Program-made: the position numbers and the translations under genes
The notes under the pieces: model-generated
What the model was told of the DNA's origin: nothing
The model's database searches: none
Seen by the model: only the letters and a program-made list of their open reading frames with translations
In this document: piece by piece, positions 18,107 through 27,101 of the stretch
How positions within the stretch are numbered: the first letter of the stretch is position 1
How the letters are laid out: every line of letters begins with the position of its first letter
Source of the DNA: WTKD01 sp965243525
GTDB taxonomy: Bacteria > Spirochaetota > Spirochaetia > WTKD01
Direction of reading: 5' to 3'
Assembly (NCBI GenBank): GCA_965243525.1
Contig: OZ251568.1
Coordinates: forward strand, 868,001-932,000
DNA length: 64,000 bases

Positions 18107-19099
18107 ATGATTATTAACAATGAAAAAACTGATCCAAACAAAATTCTTCCCATGACCTATACGTGGGCAAGACAATACTACAAGGATGGAGTGGCAAACA
18201 ACTGGACCCCAGAAGAGATTCCGATGCAAGACGACATCGAACAATGGAAGTCCACTTCCGCACTCACCAAAGAAGAGCGAAGACTTATTTTGTGGAATCT
18301 TGGATTTTTTTCAACTGCCGAATCACTGACGGCAAATAACATCATCCTCGCAATCTATAAATACATAACTAATCCCGAATGCAGACAGTACATGCTTCGC
18401 CAGGCCTTTGAAGAAGCAATTCATACAGACACCTTCATCTATTGCTGCGATTCACTTGCCCTTGATCCAGACGAGATATACGGAATGTACGACACCATTC
18501 CTTCGATTCAAGAAAAGGATGATTTTGTTATCGAGCTGACAAAGCACGTACTTGACCCCGATTTTAACACCGAGGGAACCGAAAACATACAACAATTCAT
18601 CCACAACCTCGTTGGATACTACATCATCATGGAGGGCATCTTCTTTTATGCAGGGTTTGCCATGATGCTTTCATTAAAGCGGCAGGGAAAAATGGTAGGT
18701 GTTGGCGAACAATTTGAATACATTATGCGTGATGAAAGCCTCCACCTTGCCTTTGGCGCCGATGTGATCAACACTATCAAGGCCGAAAATCCCGAGGCAT
18801 GGACACAGGCTTTTGAAAAGAAAATTAGAACGCTGATCCAAAAAGCAGTTGAATTTGAAACAGCCTATGCTCGTGATGCCTGTCCGGAGGGGATTGTAGG
18901 GATGAACGCTGAATTGTTCTGTGATTATGTTCAGTATATCGCTGATCGACGCCTTGAACGTATTGGGATGGAAAAAATATACAACAAGGATAATCCATTT
19001 CCCTGGTTGAGCACGTCCACTGATCTATCGAAAGAAAAGAATTTTTTTGAAACACGGGTCACTGAATACCAACAAGCCGGATCGCTTGAATGGGATTGA
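18107..19099 (+). CDS. nrdB: Class Ic ribonucleotide reductase, beta chain
   Basis: The R2 subunit, 330 residues from ATG 18107, which sits 5 bases after GGAGG; an upstream GTG at 18101 overlaps that site. Metal ligands: Glu72 (STAESL, Glu instead of the Asp of class Ia), Glu103 and His106 in FEEAIHTDTF, then EGIFFYAG and MRDESLH. The residue four after His106 is Phe110, where class Ia enzymes have the radical tyrosine. Phe here and Glu at the first ligand are the marks of class Ic, known from Chlamydia trachomatis, whose Mn/Fe centre replaces the tyrosyl radical. The C-terminus NFFETRVTEYQQ is also Chlamydia-like. Confidence 0.94.
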   Translation: MIINNEKTDPNKILPMTYTWARQYYKDGVANNWTPEEIPMQDDIEQWKSTSALTKEERRLILWNLGFFSTAESLTANNIILAIYKYITNPECRQYMLRQAFEEAIHTDTFIYCCDSLALDPDEIYGMYDTIPSIQEKDDFVIELTKHVLDPDFNTEGTENIQQFIHNLVGYYIIMEGIFFYAGFAMMLSLKRQGKMVGVGEQFEYIMRDESLHLAFGADVINTIKAENPEAWTQAFEKKIRTLIQKAVEFETAYARDACPEGIVGMNAELFCDYVQYIADRRLERIGMEKIYNKDNPFPWLSTSTDLSKEKNFFETRVTEYQQAGSLEWD

Positions 19100-19155
19100 T
19101 CTGAATTGATCTCAATAGCAAAACCGGTGACCTGAGCAGCTAGCGACAGGTTAAG

Positions 19156-19776
19156 TTAGCCGATTCGCTTTTGATATTCATCTAGGATTAAATCTGCAAT
19201 CATTTCTGGGCTGCGTTGTTCACCGTTGCACACCGTATCAACAAAGCCGTAGTCGTTTATATCTACCGCATAAAATTTATGATACCGGTGTTCATCCGTT
19301 GCATCTCGACGTCGGGTTTCTTCGTATACCTCACCATAGGGTCGCTGCTCACGCTGTGAAATACGTTGCGCACGAACTGTCAAAGATGCATCCAAATAAA
19401 CCGTAAAGGCGGTGCTTGCCTCTAGCCAAACTGCCAATCGCGATCCCAAAATTCCCCCAGAATCCTCAAACAGGGCATGGAGTTTTGAATCGATATACCA
19501 ATCAATAGTGTGATCTTGTTCTGCACGCTTGGTAATTTCCTGCAGAGACAGACCATAATCCGCTGCAAGATTACGAAACGTATAGTTTGTCTTGTTCACT
19601 CGACAACGTTCTGCAAGTACAGAACAAAGCGTTGAATTTCCACATCCGCTCTTCCCAGAAATAGCTATTTTCACCCGCTTAGCATCGAGTTTTTTAGAGC
19701 CTGGCATCCGCCGTTCTGCATCTGCAGAAAACAAATGCGGTCTTCGCGCATCCGGAAACATGTATTCATCGCGCAT
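19156..19776 (-). CDS. Cytidylate-kinase-like P-loop protein
   Basis: A 206-residue P-loop kinase of the cytidylate-kinase-like family. The nucleotide loop AISGKSGCGNSTLCSVLAE lies near residue 36, with Asn where most Walker A motifs have Lys (GxxxxGNST instead of GxxxxGKST). A lid-like block follows (RAQRISQREQ) and the body resembles Cmk (AVWLEASTAFTVYLDASL). The predicted role is phosphorylation of CMP/dCMP or a related small substrate, but the altered P-loop makes that uncertain. The first ~30 residues are a basic extension. The ATG starts 1 base after the yicC stop (TAAGATG), so it is the last gene of the murC operon. Confidence 0.72.
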   Translation of the reverse strand: MRDEYMFPDARRPHLFSADAERRMPGSKKLDAKRVKIAISGKSGCGNSTLCSVLAERCRVNKTNYTFRNLAADYGLSLQEITKRAEQDHTIDWYIDSKLHALFEDSGGILGSRLAVWLEASTAFTVYLDASLTVRAQRISQREQRPYGEVYEETRRRDATDEHRYHKFYAVDINDYGFVDTVCNGEQRSPEMIADLILDEYQKRIG

Positions 19777-19777
19777 C

Positions 19778-20650
19778 TTATACGATATTCCTTAGATGTT
19801 CGCGTATATCTTCAATCACACATTTCATTTCAACAATTGTATTGTTTTCGCTGAGAAATGGCAATTTCGTCCCAATGGTGTTTGTCTCGCGAACAAATTC
19901 TTGGCATATAAATTCCAGCTTTTTGCCCTTATAGCCATTTGAATCTTCGATAGTTTTAAAAAATTGTTCTATACTTCCCTGCAAGCGATCTAATTCTTCG
20001 GTAATACTTGCCTTGATCAACAAATTTGCTAGAACTGACTGGATGTTTTTTTCATCAATCGCCAAATGTTGCAGTGCAGCAATGCGTTGTTCTAATCGCT
20101 CCTCAATGGATGTGTTGATCTTTCCTGCATGATGTCGCAACCCATCTACCAACTGAGTAAATCGTTCTATGAGTTCGCAAATATTTGTATAGATAACCTT
20201 CCCTTCTTGTAATTGATACTCCAAGCAATTACTCACCGCTTGTGCAACAAGATCCATACACAACTGTTCATCAGCATCTGTGATAGTTTCCTGTACGAAA
20301 ATACAGCCAAGCTCATGCAGATCACGTACCTGCACCTGCATAGCTACGTCGTTGTCTTTCAAGGTAGTTTGCAATGATTGAATCAGATCTTTTTGTATTT
20401 CTATGCTCTGCTGTTGCGATCTATGAAGAATTTTTAATTCTATTGTTCCTCGCTGCAAGACCTTCTGTGTATGCTCGCGAATGTTCGCCTCAAGATGCTG
20501 AAGGTATTCAGGAATATGCAATTGTATATCAAAAAATCGCCCATTCGTAGAGCGCAATTCCACCAGGAACGATTGCTTTGCATCGGAAAACTGTGCAGAT
20601 CCAGTGCCGGTCATGCTTTTGAACCCTGGCGTGGATTGCTTAGCTTTCAC
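19778..20650 (-). CDS. yicC: YicC/YloC family protein
   Basis: A 290-residue YicC family protein. The N-terminal block KSMTGTGSAQF and VELRSTNGRFFDIQLHIPEYL match the family signature (SMTGFGRA, EIKSVNHRFLD), and the C-terminal half ends with GKKLEFICQEFVRETNTIGTK, the conserved QEMxREINTIGSK-like block. Members from enterobacteria act as endoribonucleases affecting small RNA turnover; that function is known for E. coli YicC and only inferred here. The GTG start overlaps the murC stop (GTGA, 20647-20650) and has an AAGGTGA ribosome site inside murC. The start is 10 residues longer than usual. Confidence 0.92.
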   Translation of the reverse strand: MKAKQSTPGFKSMTGTGSAQFSDAKQSFLVELRSTNGRFFDIQLHIPEYLQHLEANIREHTQKVLQRGTIELKILHRSQQQSIEIQKDLIQSLQTTLKDNDVAMQVQVRDLHELGCIFVQETITDADEQLCMDLVAQAVSNCLEYQLQEGKVIYTNICELIERFTQLVDGLRHHAGKINTSIEERLEQRIAALQHLAIDEKNIQSVLANLLIKASITEELDRLQGSIEQFFKTIEDSNGYKGKKLEFICQEFVRETNTIGTKLPFLSENNTIVEMKCVIEDIREHLRNIV

Positions 20651-22209
20651 TGTTCACCTTCCTTTGAGAGCAGTTCCACCAAGTGTTCGGCGACACGCCA
20701 ACTATGCCCTGCTCCCAAGGAAACGAAGATATCTCCGGCGTGCAAAAACGATAACGCACATAATGCAGCTTCTTCAAAATCAGGTTTGTAACAGACGATG
20801 CTGTTGTGCTCAGAGATCGCCTGCGCTAGGGCCTCCCCAGAAATATCTCCCTTCTCTTCTCGTGCCGATGCATAAATATCATTCACGATGACAACATCTG
20901 CAACCGCAAAAGCCTGGGCAAATCCATCAATCAGCGCGGCGGTCCGCGTGTACGTATGCGCCATAAAATCAACAACTACCCTATGTGGGTTGTAAAACGC
21001 CTTCAATGCCTGCAGAGTTTCTCGTATGGCTGTTGGGTGATGTGCATAATCATCAAGAATCCAAATGCCATCTATACAAGCATATACCTCCGAGCGTCGT
21101 TTAATGCCTCGATAGGCAGCAAGTGCCTTTACAATCGCCTTATTCAACTGCCGCGTAAAACGATGTCCCACTACTTGCGCATGCAATTCTTGCAATCCTG
21201 CATATGCTGCAAGTGTATTCAAGGCCATTTTTGCTCCACTGACAAAAAGCCTTGCATGCGTATTTTGCCTTTTTGTCTTTCCTCCCTCAAAAACGCTCCA
21301 TCCAAATTTCATTGCAGTTGTTTTACGCCTAATGCACTCATCCATAAGCACATAATTTGGTTCACCACTTTGCTGTTCTTCAGCAACGATCTCTGCGTAT
21401 TGCTCTGCACTGCCATACCACAGAATGTGCACCTGTCGATCTCTAAGCGTATTTTTATCAATTTTTTCTGCTATACGGCGACATCCGGCATCATCCAAAC
21501 ACAAGAGCACCGATCCTCCATCTTGCACCTGGGCGATTAATGCAAGAAAGGCCTGTTCTATCGAGTCATAATCAGGAAACACATCGGTGTGATCTAGTTC
21601 AATCGCGGTGATGATTAAAACACATGGAGAGAACAATAAAAAATTTTGCTTGTATTCACAAGCTTCAAAAATACCAATGTCCGGGGAAATGAACGTATCA
21701 GAATCACTGCCTTCCACAGTTATTTTTGTTTGTGAATTCAAATCCTGTGAGAGCTTTCCTGATTCTTCAACTGGATATGCTCCTGCGATACCACAATGAT
21801 GTAAGGGCAGTACACGAGATATCTGCATTGCAAGGCTAGCGGTGCTGCTTTTTCCATGCACACCCGCAACACAGAGGCTAGGAATCATATGCGAAAGCTG
21901 TCCCAAGATTTCAACGTAAGAATACAGTTGAATATTCAAGGCCCGTGCCTGTGCTAATTCAGGGTGTGATAATTCGTATGCAGGTGAATAGACAACAAGA
22001 TCAAGAGATCCGTCGATATGCTTCGCTGAAAATGGGCTATGTATCGGGATGCCATGCGTTTTTAATATTGCGTCGGTATAAAATACTTCTTCCACATCTG
22101 AGCCGGCCATCCGATGCCCCCAGGCTTGCATCTCTACCGCTAAGCTTGACATTCCGGTTCCCTTGATTCCAACAAAAAAAACGTTTTGCTTCTTTTTTAG
22201 GATGTTCAT
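20647..22209 (-). CDS. murC: UDP-N-acetylmuramate--L-alanine ligase
   Basis: A Mur ligase, 520 residues, adding L-Ala to UDP-MurNAc in the cytoplasmic phase of peptidoglycan synthesis. The N-terminal Rossmann loop is FVGIKGTGMSSLA (residues ~12-24), the ATP loop is GVHGKSST (116-123; most MurC have GTHGKTT), the central domain has ELDHTDVF, and the C-terminal domain has DDYAHHPTAIRETL and AHTYTRT. It differs from the related Mpl by overall fit to MurC, although the altered P-loop leaves some doubt. It is ~40 residues longer than E. coli MurC (491). The ATG overlaps the upstream TPR gene by 4 bases. Confidence 0.92.
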   Translation of the reverse strand: MNILKKKQNVFFVGIKGTGMSSLAVEMQAWGHRMAGSDVEEVFYTDAILKTHGIPIHSPFSAKHIDGSLDLVVYSPAYELSHPELAQARALNIQLYSYVEILGQLSHMIPSLCVAGVHGKSSTASLAMQISRVLPLHHCGIAGAYPVEESGKLSQDLNSQTKITVEGSDSDTFISPDIGIFEACEYKQNFLLFSPCVLIITAIELDHTDVFPDYDSIEQAFLALIAQVQDGGSVLLCLDDAGCRRIAEKIDKNTLRDRQVHILWYGSAEQYAEIVAEEQQSGEPNYVLMDECIRRKTTAMKFGWSVFEGGKTKRQNTHARLFVSGAKMALNTLAAYAGLQELHAQVVGHRFTRQLNKAIVKALAAYRGIKRRSEVYACIDGIWILDDYAHHPTAIRETLQALKAFYNPHRVVVDFMAHTYTRTAALIDGFAQAFAVADVVIVNDIYASAREEKGDISGEALAQAISEHNSIVCYKPDFEEAALCALSFLHAGDIFVSLGAGHSWRVAEHLVELLSKEGEQ

Positions 22210-23549
22210 TTCATTGTAGCGAAGAAATTAATAAGTTTAGTTCTATCGATCAACCGAATTGGACGTGAAGCTGCATAATCAACAGCAAGATCAGAATAAC
22301 TAGAGGCACAAAAGCACACACTCTGTGATGCATCAGTATCGCGCATATACTCGCTAAGTTCTCGAATTTCGTTGTCTTTCACCGTTTTCCCTGATCGCAC
22401 ATAGCGAAGGCAGATAAACTCAGATGACCCAATCCGACGAACACGTACGACAAGATCATACACTTTCCCGTCGTCTACCCTTTTTTCGGCGGCACGAACC
22501 GCATGGACTTCATCATCAGGATACAACGAATGCGCCACGCGCATCGCTAGCTTTGAAAATTCGGAATCCTGACCAAACAGAAAAACATACAAATTTTCGT
22601 TTTCATAGAGTTCCAATTTTTTCATCGTATCTTTATAGCCGGGATCGAGTGCCATAATAGATCGAAGAGGGCCGGTGCTTTTTTTGTATTTTCCTATCAA
22701 CACATAGGCCTCAGCAAGGTGATAGTTCAATTCAAGATAGACCGATTGCGGGATCTTTGGATAGGATAATGCCTTTTCAAACATTTTTGCTGCTTCTTCA
22801 TTCTGTTTTTTTTGCTTCATCTCCAGCCCAACCTGGAGCAATGCATAAGATCCATACCGAACATTTGCGCTCAGCTTATCGTAATAGTTTAATGCCTTTT
22901 GGGTATTTCCTATAAACTGACAGGATCGTGCATAGTAAAACATAACTGTTGCGTCTTGAGAATTGTGTGTTAAGCTCTGCTCTAAAAACGTCAATGCCTC
23001 GTTAAACAAACTTGACCGTGCCAGTGAGACGCCCAGAAGACGTTGGGTCCCTTGATGATCAGATTTTTGTGCTAATGCCCATCGGAAATAGTTTACCGCC
23101 GCAGGGTAGTCCTTTTTCAAATATCGCACCTTTCCCAATGCATAGTTTACTTCGAATGAACTTTCTTTCACGCTCCGAGCAATAAGCAAGGCTCTCGTAG
23201 CACGATCGTATTGTTTCGCGTGCAAAGCCGAAAGTCCCAACCGCGTTGGAATATCCACAGAAAAAAATTCAGGTTTTTCTTTTGTTATTTCTAGCAATCG
23301 TTCATAGCTATCCGCCGCATCCTGCCACAACTGCATTTCATACTGAGAATCAGCCATCACTCGTAATGCCTGTGGGGTCTTTGCTGCCTTTGGATTTGTC
23401 TGCTTCAGCATTTTTAGGCGCTTACTTGAAGATATTTTTTTGGAAGATTTCGTAGGTCCAGTACCTGCCTTGCGCAAATAGAGCATGAGCAGCGGGATGA
23501 GCCCCCCTAATAGTATTACTATAGCCAATAATCCTAAATCTACTCTCAT
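22206..23549 (-). CDS. Membrane-anchored TPR protein with Mrr-like C-terminal domain
   Basis: A 447-residue protein. An N-terminal membrane helix (LGLLAIVILLGGLIPLLMLYL) is followed by a basic Ser/Lys linker and about eight tetratricopeptide repeats (residues ~60-330), for example FEVNYALGKVRYLKKDYPAA. The last ~110 residues (VYDLVVRVRRIGSSEF, then CLRYVRSGKTVKDNEI, then a final RPIRLIDRTKLINFF) resemble the Mrr-type restriction-endonuclease fold. The QxK catalytic strand reads CLR, so the site looks degenerate. I infer a cytoplasm-facing scaffold. It heads the operon with murC, yicC and the kinase-like gene. Confidence 0.8.
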   Translation of the reverse strand: MRVDLGLLAIVILLGGLIPLLMLYLRKAGTGPTKSSKKISSSKRLKMLKQTNPKAAKTPQALRVMADSQYEMQLWQDAADSYERLLEITKEKPEFFSVDIPTRLGLSALHAKQYDRATRALLIARSVKESSFEVNYALGKVRYLKKDYPAAVNYFRWALAQKSDHQGTQRLLGVSLARSSLFNEALTFLEQSLTHNSQDATVMFYYARSCQFIGNTQKALNYYDKLSANVRYGSYALLQVGLEMKQKKQNEEAAKMFEKALSYPKIPQSVYLELNYHLAEAYVLIGKYKKSTGPLRSIMALDPGYKDTMKKLELYENENLYVFLFGQDSEFSKLAMRVAHSLYPDDEVHAVRAAEKRVDDGKVYDLVVRVRRIGSSEFICLRYVRSGKTVKDNEIRELSEYMRDTDASQSVCFCASSYSDLAVDYAASRPIRLIDRTKLINFFATMK

Positions 23550-23610
23550 CGTTTCTTTATCGACAAAAATAGCTGTAGGCTAGACGTGGGTACCGGCATC
23601 TGTAATCCTA

Positions 23611-23639
23611 TTGTATATATCCTCAGAAAAAGGTTAAAT
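23611..23639 (+). promoter_or_regulatory. Possible promoter before the small membrane-protein gene
   Basis: TTGTAT (23611-23616), 17 bases and TTAAAT (23634-23639), ending 6 bases before the ATG at 23646. Hexamer matches are weak (three and four of six), but the spacing equals that at other genes here and helps choose ATG 23646. Confidence 0.3.
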
Positions 23640-23645
23640 AGTTCC

Positions 23646-24128
23646 ATGCACGCTGTACAACCTCTACAGGAGTGTAGTATTGGGATTATGCTGCAAGATA
23701 CGTCGGTAAGTACTGTTCTTGAAAAAGGACAGAACACCGGACACGTATATCTTCAATGTTCATCGCCCAAACAAGCAGTTATTCCTGTTGTGATCATAAA
23801 CGAATCAAACCACACGGTGGGAAGCATTATTGTACTGACCAATATGCCCACCCACACCAACCGGATAAAACTCACAATCCACAGAACAGGTAATTTCCTG
23901 CAATGCACCGTGGAAGAATCAGACGTCCATGTGCTACTTGCAAAACAGCAAATTGAGTATAATCCACAGGGGCAAAAAAAGCGGACTAAGAACTTGATGC
24001 CCTTCTATGCAATTCTCCTTCTTTCAATTGAGTTCTTTCTTTTTGCAACGCTTAGTTGGCTTATGTTTTTTAAACAGTCATTTGTTTTGGAAAAACTTCG
24101 TCAATTTCTCGATTTAATCCTCCCCTAA
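23646..24128 (+). CDS. Small membrane protein of unknown function, upstream of slt
   Basis: About 160 residues, not recognised. Residues 1-110 are predicted beta-rich and soluble (GHVYLQCSSPKQAVIPVVI and similar), and residues ~115-145 form one strong membrane helix (FYAILLLSIEFFLFATLSWLMFF), giving a C-terminally anchored topology. The open frame extends back to 23586, but the first codons there look non-coding; ATG 23646 follows a promoter-like sequence. The lytic transglycosylase starts 1 base after its stop, so the two are almost certainly cotranscribed, which suggests an envelope role. The region has no low-complexity sequence. Confidence 0.62.
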   Translation: MHAVQPLQECSIGIMLQDTSVSTVLEKGQNTGHVYLQCSSPKQAVIPVVIINESNHTVGSIIVLTNMPTHTNRIKLTIHRTGNFLQCTVEESDVHVLLAKQQIEYNPQGQKKRTKNLMPFYAILLLSIEFFLFATLSWLMFFKQSFVLEKLRQFLDLILP

Positions 24129-24129
24129 T

Positions 24130-26253
24130 ATGCAATCAGATCGCATTGTATCAAATGTTCCTTTCTTGATCGCTTTGATAGTATCAAGCATTCTGCAGGC
24201 TGAGATTATTGAGCCGATTATCGCAAGAAATAGCGCCGGAGATTACAACTACCGAACATTTCTCACCACCGTTGAAACAATACGCAGCACACCAAAATTA
24301 GATCAAGACAGCATCCAAAAACTATACTCCTTTGGAACAGGATCGCTTCACTATGCCGGCATGCTTCTTCAAGAACACCAATCCTCCCATACCCTCGCTC
24401 TTTTTGAACAATCATATAAGGAAGAAAAAGATCCCTGGGCAATTCTTTCTTTTCGAGAGTTGCTATGGCACCACTATACCCAAGAAGACTGGGCTGCAAT
24501 TCTTCAGAGACTCCCACAAAAAAATGCCCTTCTTGAATATCGAGATTTCTATTTTTTACGCATGAGCGCACTGTATAGACTTGAGCGATACACAGCCTTG
24601 CAAAAAGAACGTAGGGATCCTCCACTTCTTTTGCTCTGGAATCGGGTTTCAGAATCCATGCTTGAACATGAAGAACTCATCTGGGAATGCATCATGCAGT
24701 TTAGCGAGAACAATCCATTGTGGATAGAAACGCTGGCAACATTGCTATTCGATGTCGATGATCCTCAAATAGACCGACGTTTGCATATCTATATGCAAAA
24801 TCAAGATCCATCTATACGAAATTCTCCGGCAACGGCATTGCTGCTCGATGTTCTTGCTGCAAAATTCGCTGTTACTCAACAAGAATATGCCCAGGCACAC
24901 GGGCAATTGATGCCTCTGATTCCCCAATTCGCAGAGTTTAACGAAACCATTTTGGATATTTTGTATTTCACCGCAGTGCAGTCTGAAGCACTTGCAGAAA
25001 CAAGCAGAGCCCTCGCCTTGCAGACACATACCCATCAAGACGAACCATATCTTTTGATAACGATTGCCCGACTCTTCCGGGAACAGGAGTTATACGCTCG
25101 TGCAGAAGGTTATTATCAACGTGCGTTGAACAACCTCGCTGATGGACCTCAGCAAATGACTGTGTATGCTGAATGGGTATGGGTTAGTTTTCAGAATAAC
25201 CCAAGAATACTCACCGATGTACTTGAAAAGCATGAAGACATATGGCGTCCCTACGCACCTTATTTCGACAAAACACTCGAGGCGATTCTTGCAGAATTAC
25301 TCCAGAAAAAATCATGGATAACGATTGGAGCAGTGTATCGCCTGCTTGCGACGTGGAAATCCAGTCGTGCGGCGATGCATTTCGCATTAGCCTATGTCTT
25401 GTCTCCTATCGCAAAATCATCTGAAAAAGACAAGATTTTCACGCTGCTGTACAACCAACATGCATCCCCATTTGCAGCATCGATTGCATCCTTGGCGCTT
25501 GGACGAATAGCTCCTGTGTTCAATCTTGATCGCAACACCCCTGATCGTGATTCTCACGCAGACCTGTCAGCTCGCATCATCTATGATTATGCAAAACTTG
25601 GACTAGCAGCCACCATGCAAGCAATGCTTGAAGATCACCACGTGCATCCACATATAGCAGAGCAAGCATTGACGCTTCACAATGCCGGGTTAGCCTATTG
25701 GAGTTTTAAAGCCTTGAATAGATCTGACCATGGAAAATCCTATGTGACAACTCTTCCCTTTTATCCAGTGCTCTATACCGATGGAATAAACTATGAAAAC
25801 ATGTGGCTCGTTCTCGCACTCATCCGAGAAGAAAGTCGATTTCATACGACTATTCGCTCTGCTGCAGGAGCCGTGGGGCTGATGCAGCTCATTCCTGCAA
25901 CCGCCGCCGAACTCTCAAAAAAGCACGCCATTACATTTGATAGCCTTGAAAACCCAACTCATAATATTCAACTTGGCACCACCTATATGAAGGATCTGTC
26001 ACGACGATTTGACACTCCTGCAGAAATTATTGCTGCATATAATGCCGGACCCAACCGTGTCCGCCGCTGGAAAAACGCCCTTCCACGAAATCCAATTCTC
26101 TTCTCGCTCGCCATCCCTTTCCGTGAAACACGCAACCACGTAAGAAAAGTTTTTGAATCACTCCTGTGGTATACGACTTTGTACGATGCAGATACACTTG
26201 CATATGCACCACAGTATTTTTTCTCAATTAATAAATCTGCTATCACCAACTAG
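24130..26253 (+). CDS. Soluble-type lytic murein transglycosylase
   Basis: A 707-residue Slt70-like enzyme. The N-terminus is hydrophobic (FLIALIVSSILQA) and is probably a signal peptide. A long alpha-helical superhelix with TPR-like units follows (EPYLLITIARLFREQELYARAE). The C-terminal SLT catalytic domain (~residues 555-690) has the catalytic Glu in ALIREESRFH, then AAGAVGLMQLIPATA and AAYNAGPNRVRRW, the standard GLMQ and AYNAG motifs. It cleaves MurNAc-GlcNAc bonds with formation of 1,6-anhydroMurNAc in the periplasm. It is cotranscribed with the small membrane protein before it, and uppP follows after 8 bases. Confidence 0.94.
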   Translation: MQSDRIVSNVPFLIALIVSSILQAEIIEPIIARNSAGDYNYRTFLTTVETIRSTPKLDQDSIQKLYSFGTGSLHYAGMLLQEHQSSHTLALFEQSYKEEKDPWAILSFRELLWHHYTQEDWAAILQRLPQKNALLEYRDFYFLRMSALYRLERYTALQKERRDPPLLLLWNRVSESMLEHEELIWECIMQFSENNPLWIETLATLLFDVDDPQIDRRLHIYMQNQDPSIRNSPATALLLDVLAAKFAVTQQEYAQAHGQLMPLIPQFAEFNETILDILYFTAVQSEALAETSRALALQTHTHQDEPYLLITIARLFREQELYARAEGYYQRALNNLADGPQQMTVYAEWVWVSFQNNPRILTDVLEKHEDIWRPYAPYFDKTLEAILAELLQKKSWITIGAVYRLLATWKSSRAAMHFALAYVLSPIAKSSEKDKIFTLLYNQHASPFAASIASLALGRIAPVFNLDRNTPDRDSHADLSARIIYDYAKLGLAATMQAMLEDHHVHPHIAEQALTLHNAGLAYWSFKALNRSDHGKSYVTTLPFYPVLYTDGINYENMWLVLALIREESRFHTTIRSAAGAVGLMQLIPATAAELSKKHAITFDSLENPTHNIQLGTTYMKDLSRRFDTPAEIIAAYNAGPNRVRRWKNALPRNPILFSLAIPFRETRNHVRKVFESLLWYTTLYDADTLAYAPQYFFSINKSAITN

Positions 26254-26261
26254 GGATCACG

Positions 26262-27050
26262 GTGCTTGAGTTGAACACCCTCTATTCAATATTGCTTGGT
26301 GCTCTTCAAGGAGCATCGGAATTTTTGCCTATATCCAGTTCAGGACACCTCCAACTAGTGAAGGCAATCCTAGGCCTAGCAGAAATTCCAATTCTCTACG
26401 ATGTATTGCTCCACATTGCAACATTGCTCGTCATCGTGTTCATGATGAGACGCCCGTTAGGGGAACTTTTTCAATCTGCCTTTTCAAAGGGCGAAGATCA
26501 CAAATCCCACAGAAACATTCTCTATGCGATACTCATCGGACTGATTCCCACTGCCATCATCGGAGTCGTCATCGATCAATTACTGTTGCCACTTCCATTA
26601 TTCTGGGTAGGAATATCTTTCTTTCTAACCGCAACAGTATTGTTTGGAAGCAAATACGCCACAGTACGCCACACCACTATCTCTTTCAATCACGCAGTGC
26701 TTATTGGCATCATCCATGGTTGCACCGTATTACCGGGAATTTCTCGTGCTGGAACAACCATTGCTGTCATACTGCTGCTTGGATATGGAAATAGAACCGC
26801 AATAACCGTGTCGTTCATCAGCGCGATTCCCGTGATGCTTGGCGCACTTATCCTAAAGCTCCGAGATTTTGCTTCCCTACAATCCATGCTTACCCCGTTT
26901 CAAATCATCATTGGGTGCGTAACCGCTGTAGTTGTGGGATTTCTATCCTATACAGCGCTTAAAATCTTGGTCGAACGACAAAAACTGCAGTATTTCTCAA
27001 TTTATTTAGCAGTTATCGGAAGCGCAACGATCTTGTTTGCATTGTTATAG
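26262..27050 (+). CDS. uppP: Undecaprenyl-diphosphatase (BacA/UppP)
   Basis: A 262-residue polytopic membrane enzyme that dephosphorylates undecaprenyl diphosphate to recycle the lipid carrier of peptidoglycan and envelope glycans. Both family motifs are present: GASEFLPISSSGHL near residue 18 (usual GxTEFLPVSSSGH; Ala here for Thr) and GCTVLPGISRAGTTI near residue 155 (PGxSRSG, with Ala for the second Ser). The GTG start at 26262 is preceded by AGGGA, which overlaps the slt stop codon. It groups with slt as a cell-wall unit and is followed by a convergent gene. Confidence 0.94.
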   Translation: MLELNTLYSILLGALQGASEFLPISSSGHLQLVKAILGLAEIPILYDVLLHIATLLVIVFMMRRPLGELFQSAFSKGEDHKSHRNILYAILIGLIPTAIIGVVIDQLLLPLPLFWVGISFFLTATVLFGSKYATVRHTTISFNHAVLIGIIHGCTVLPGISRAGTTIAVILLLGYGNRTAITVSFISAIPVMLGALILKLRDFASLQSMLTPFQIIIGCVTAVVVGFLSYTALKILVERQKLQYFSIYLAVIGSATILFALL

Positions 27051-27084
27051 TCAACAGCGCAGACATTCTATTCGTATCCATCTG

Positions 27085-27101
27085 TGGCATTTGTTATGCC
27101 A
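27085..27101. terminator. Short hairpin between convergent genes
   Basis: TGGCAT (27085-27090), 5-base loop and ATGCCA (27096-27101), a perfect 6-bp stem placed between uppP and the convergent cNMP-binding gene. No long T-run follows on either strand, so a terminator role is only suggested by position. Confidence 0.35.

Noticed and set aside
19120..19150. ACCTG ... CAGGT inverted repeat after nrdB as a terminator
   Set aside because: The stem is only 5 bp with a 12-base loop and no T-run follows.
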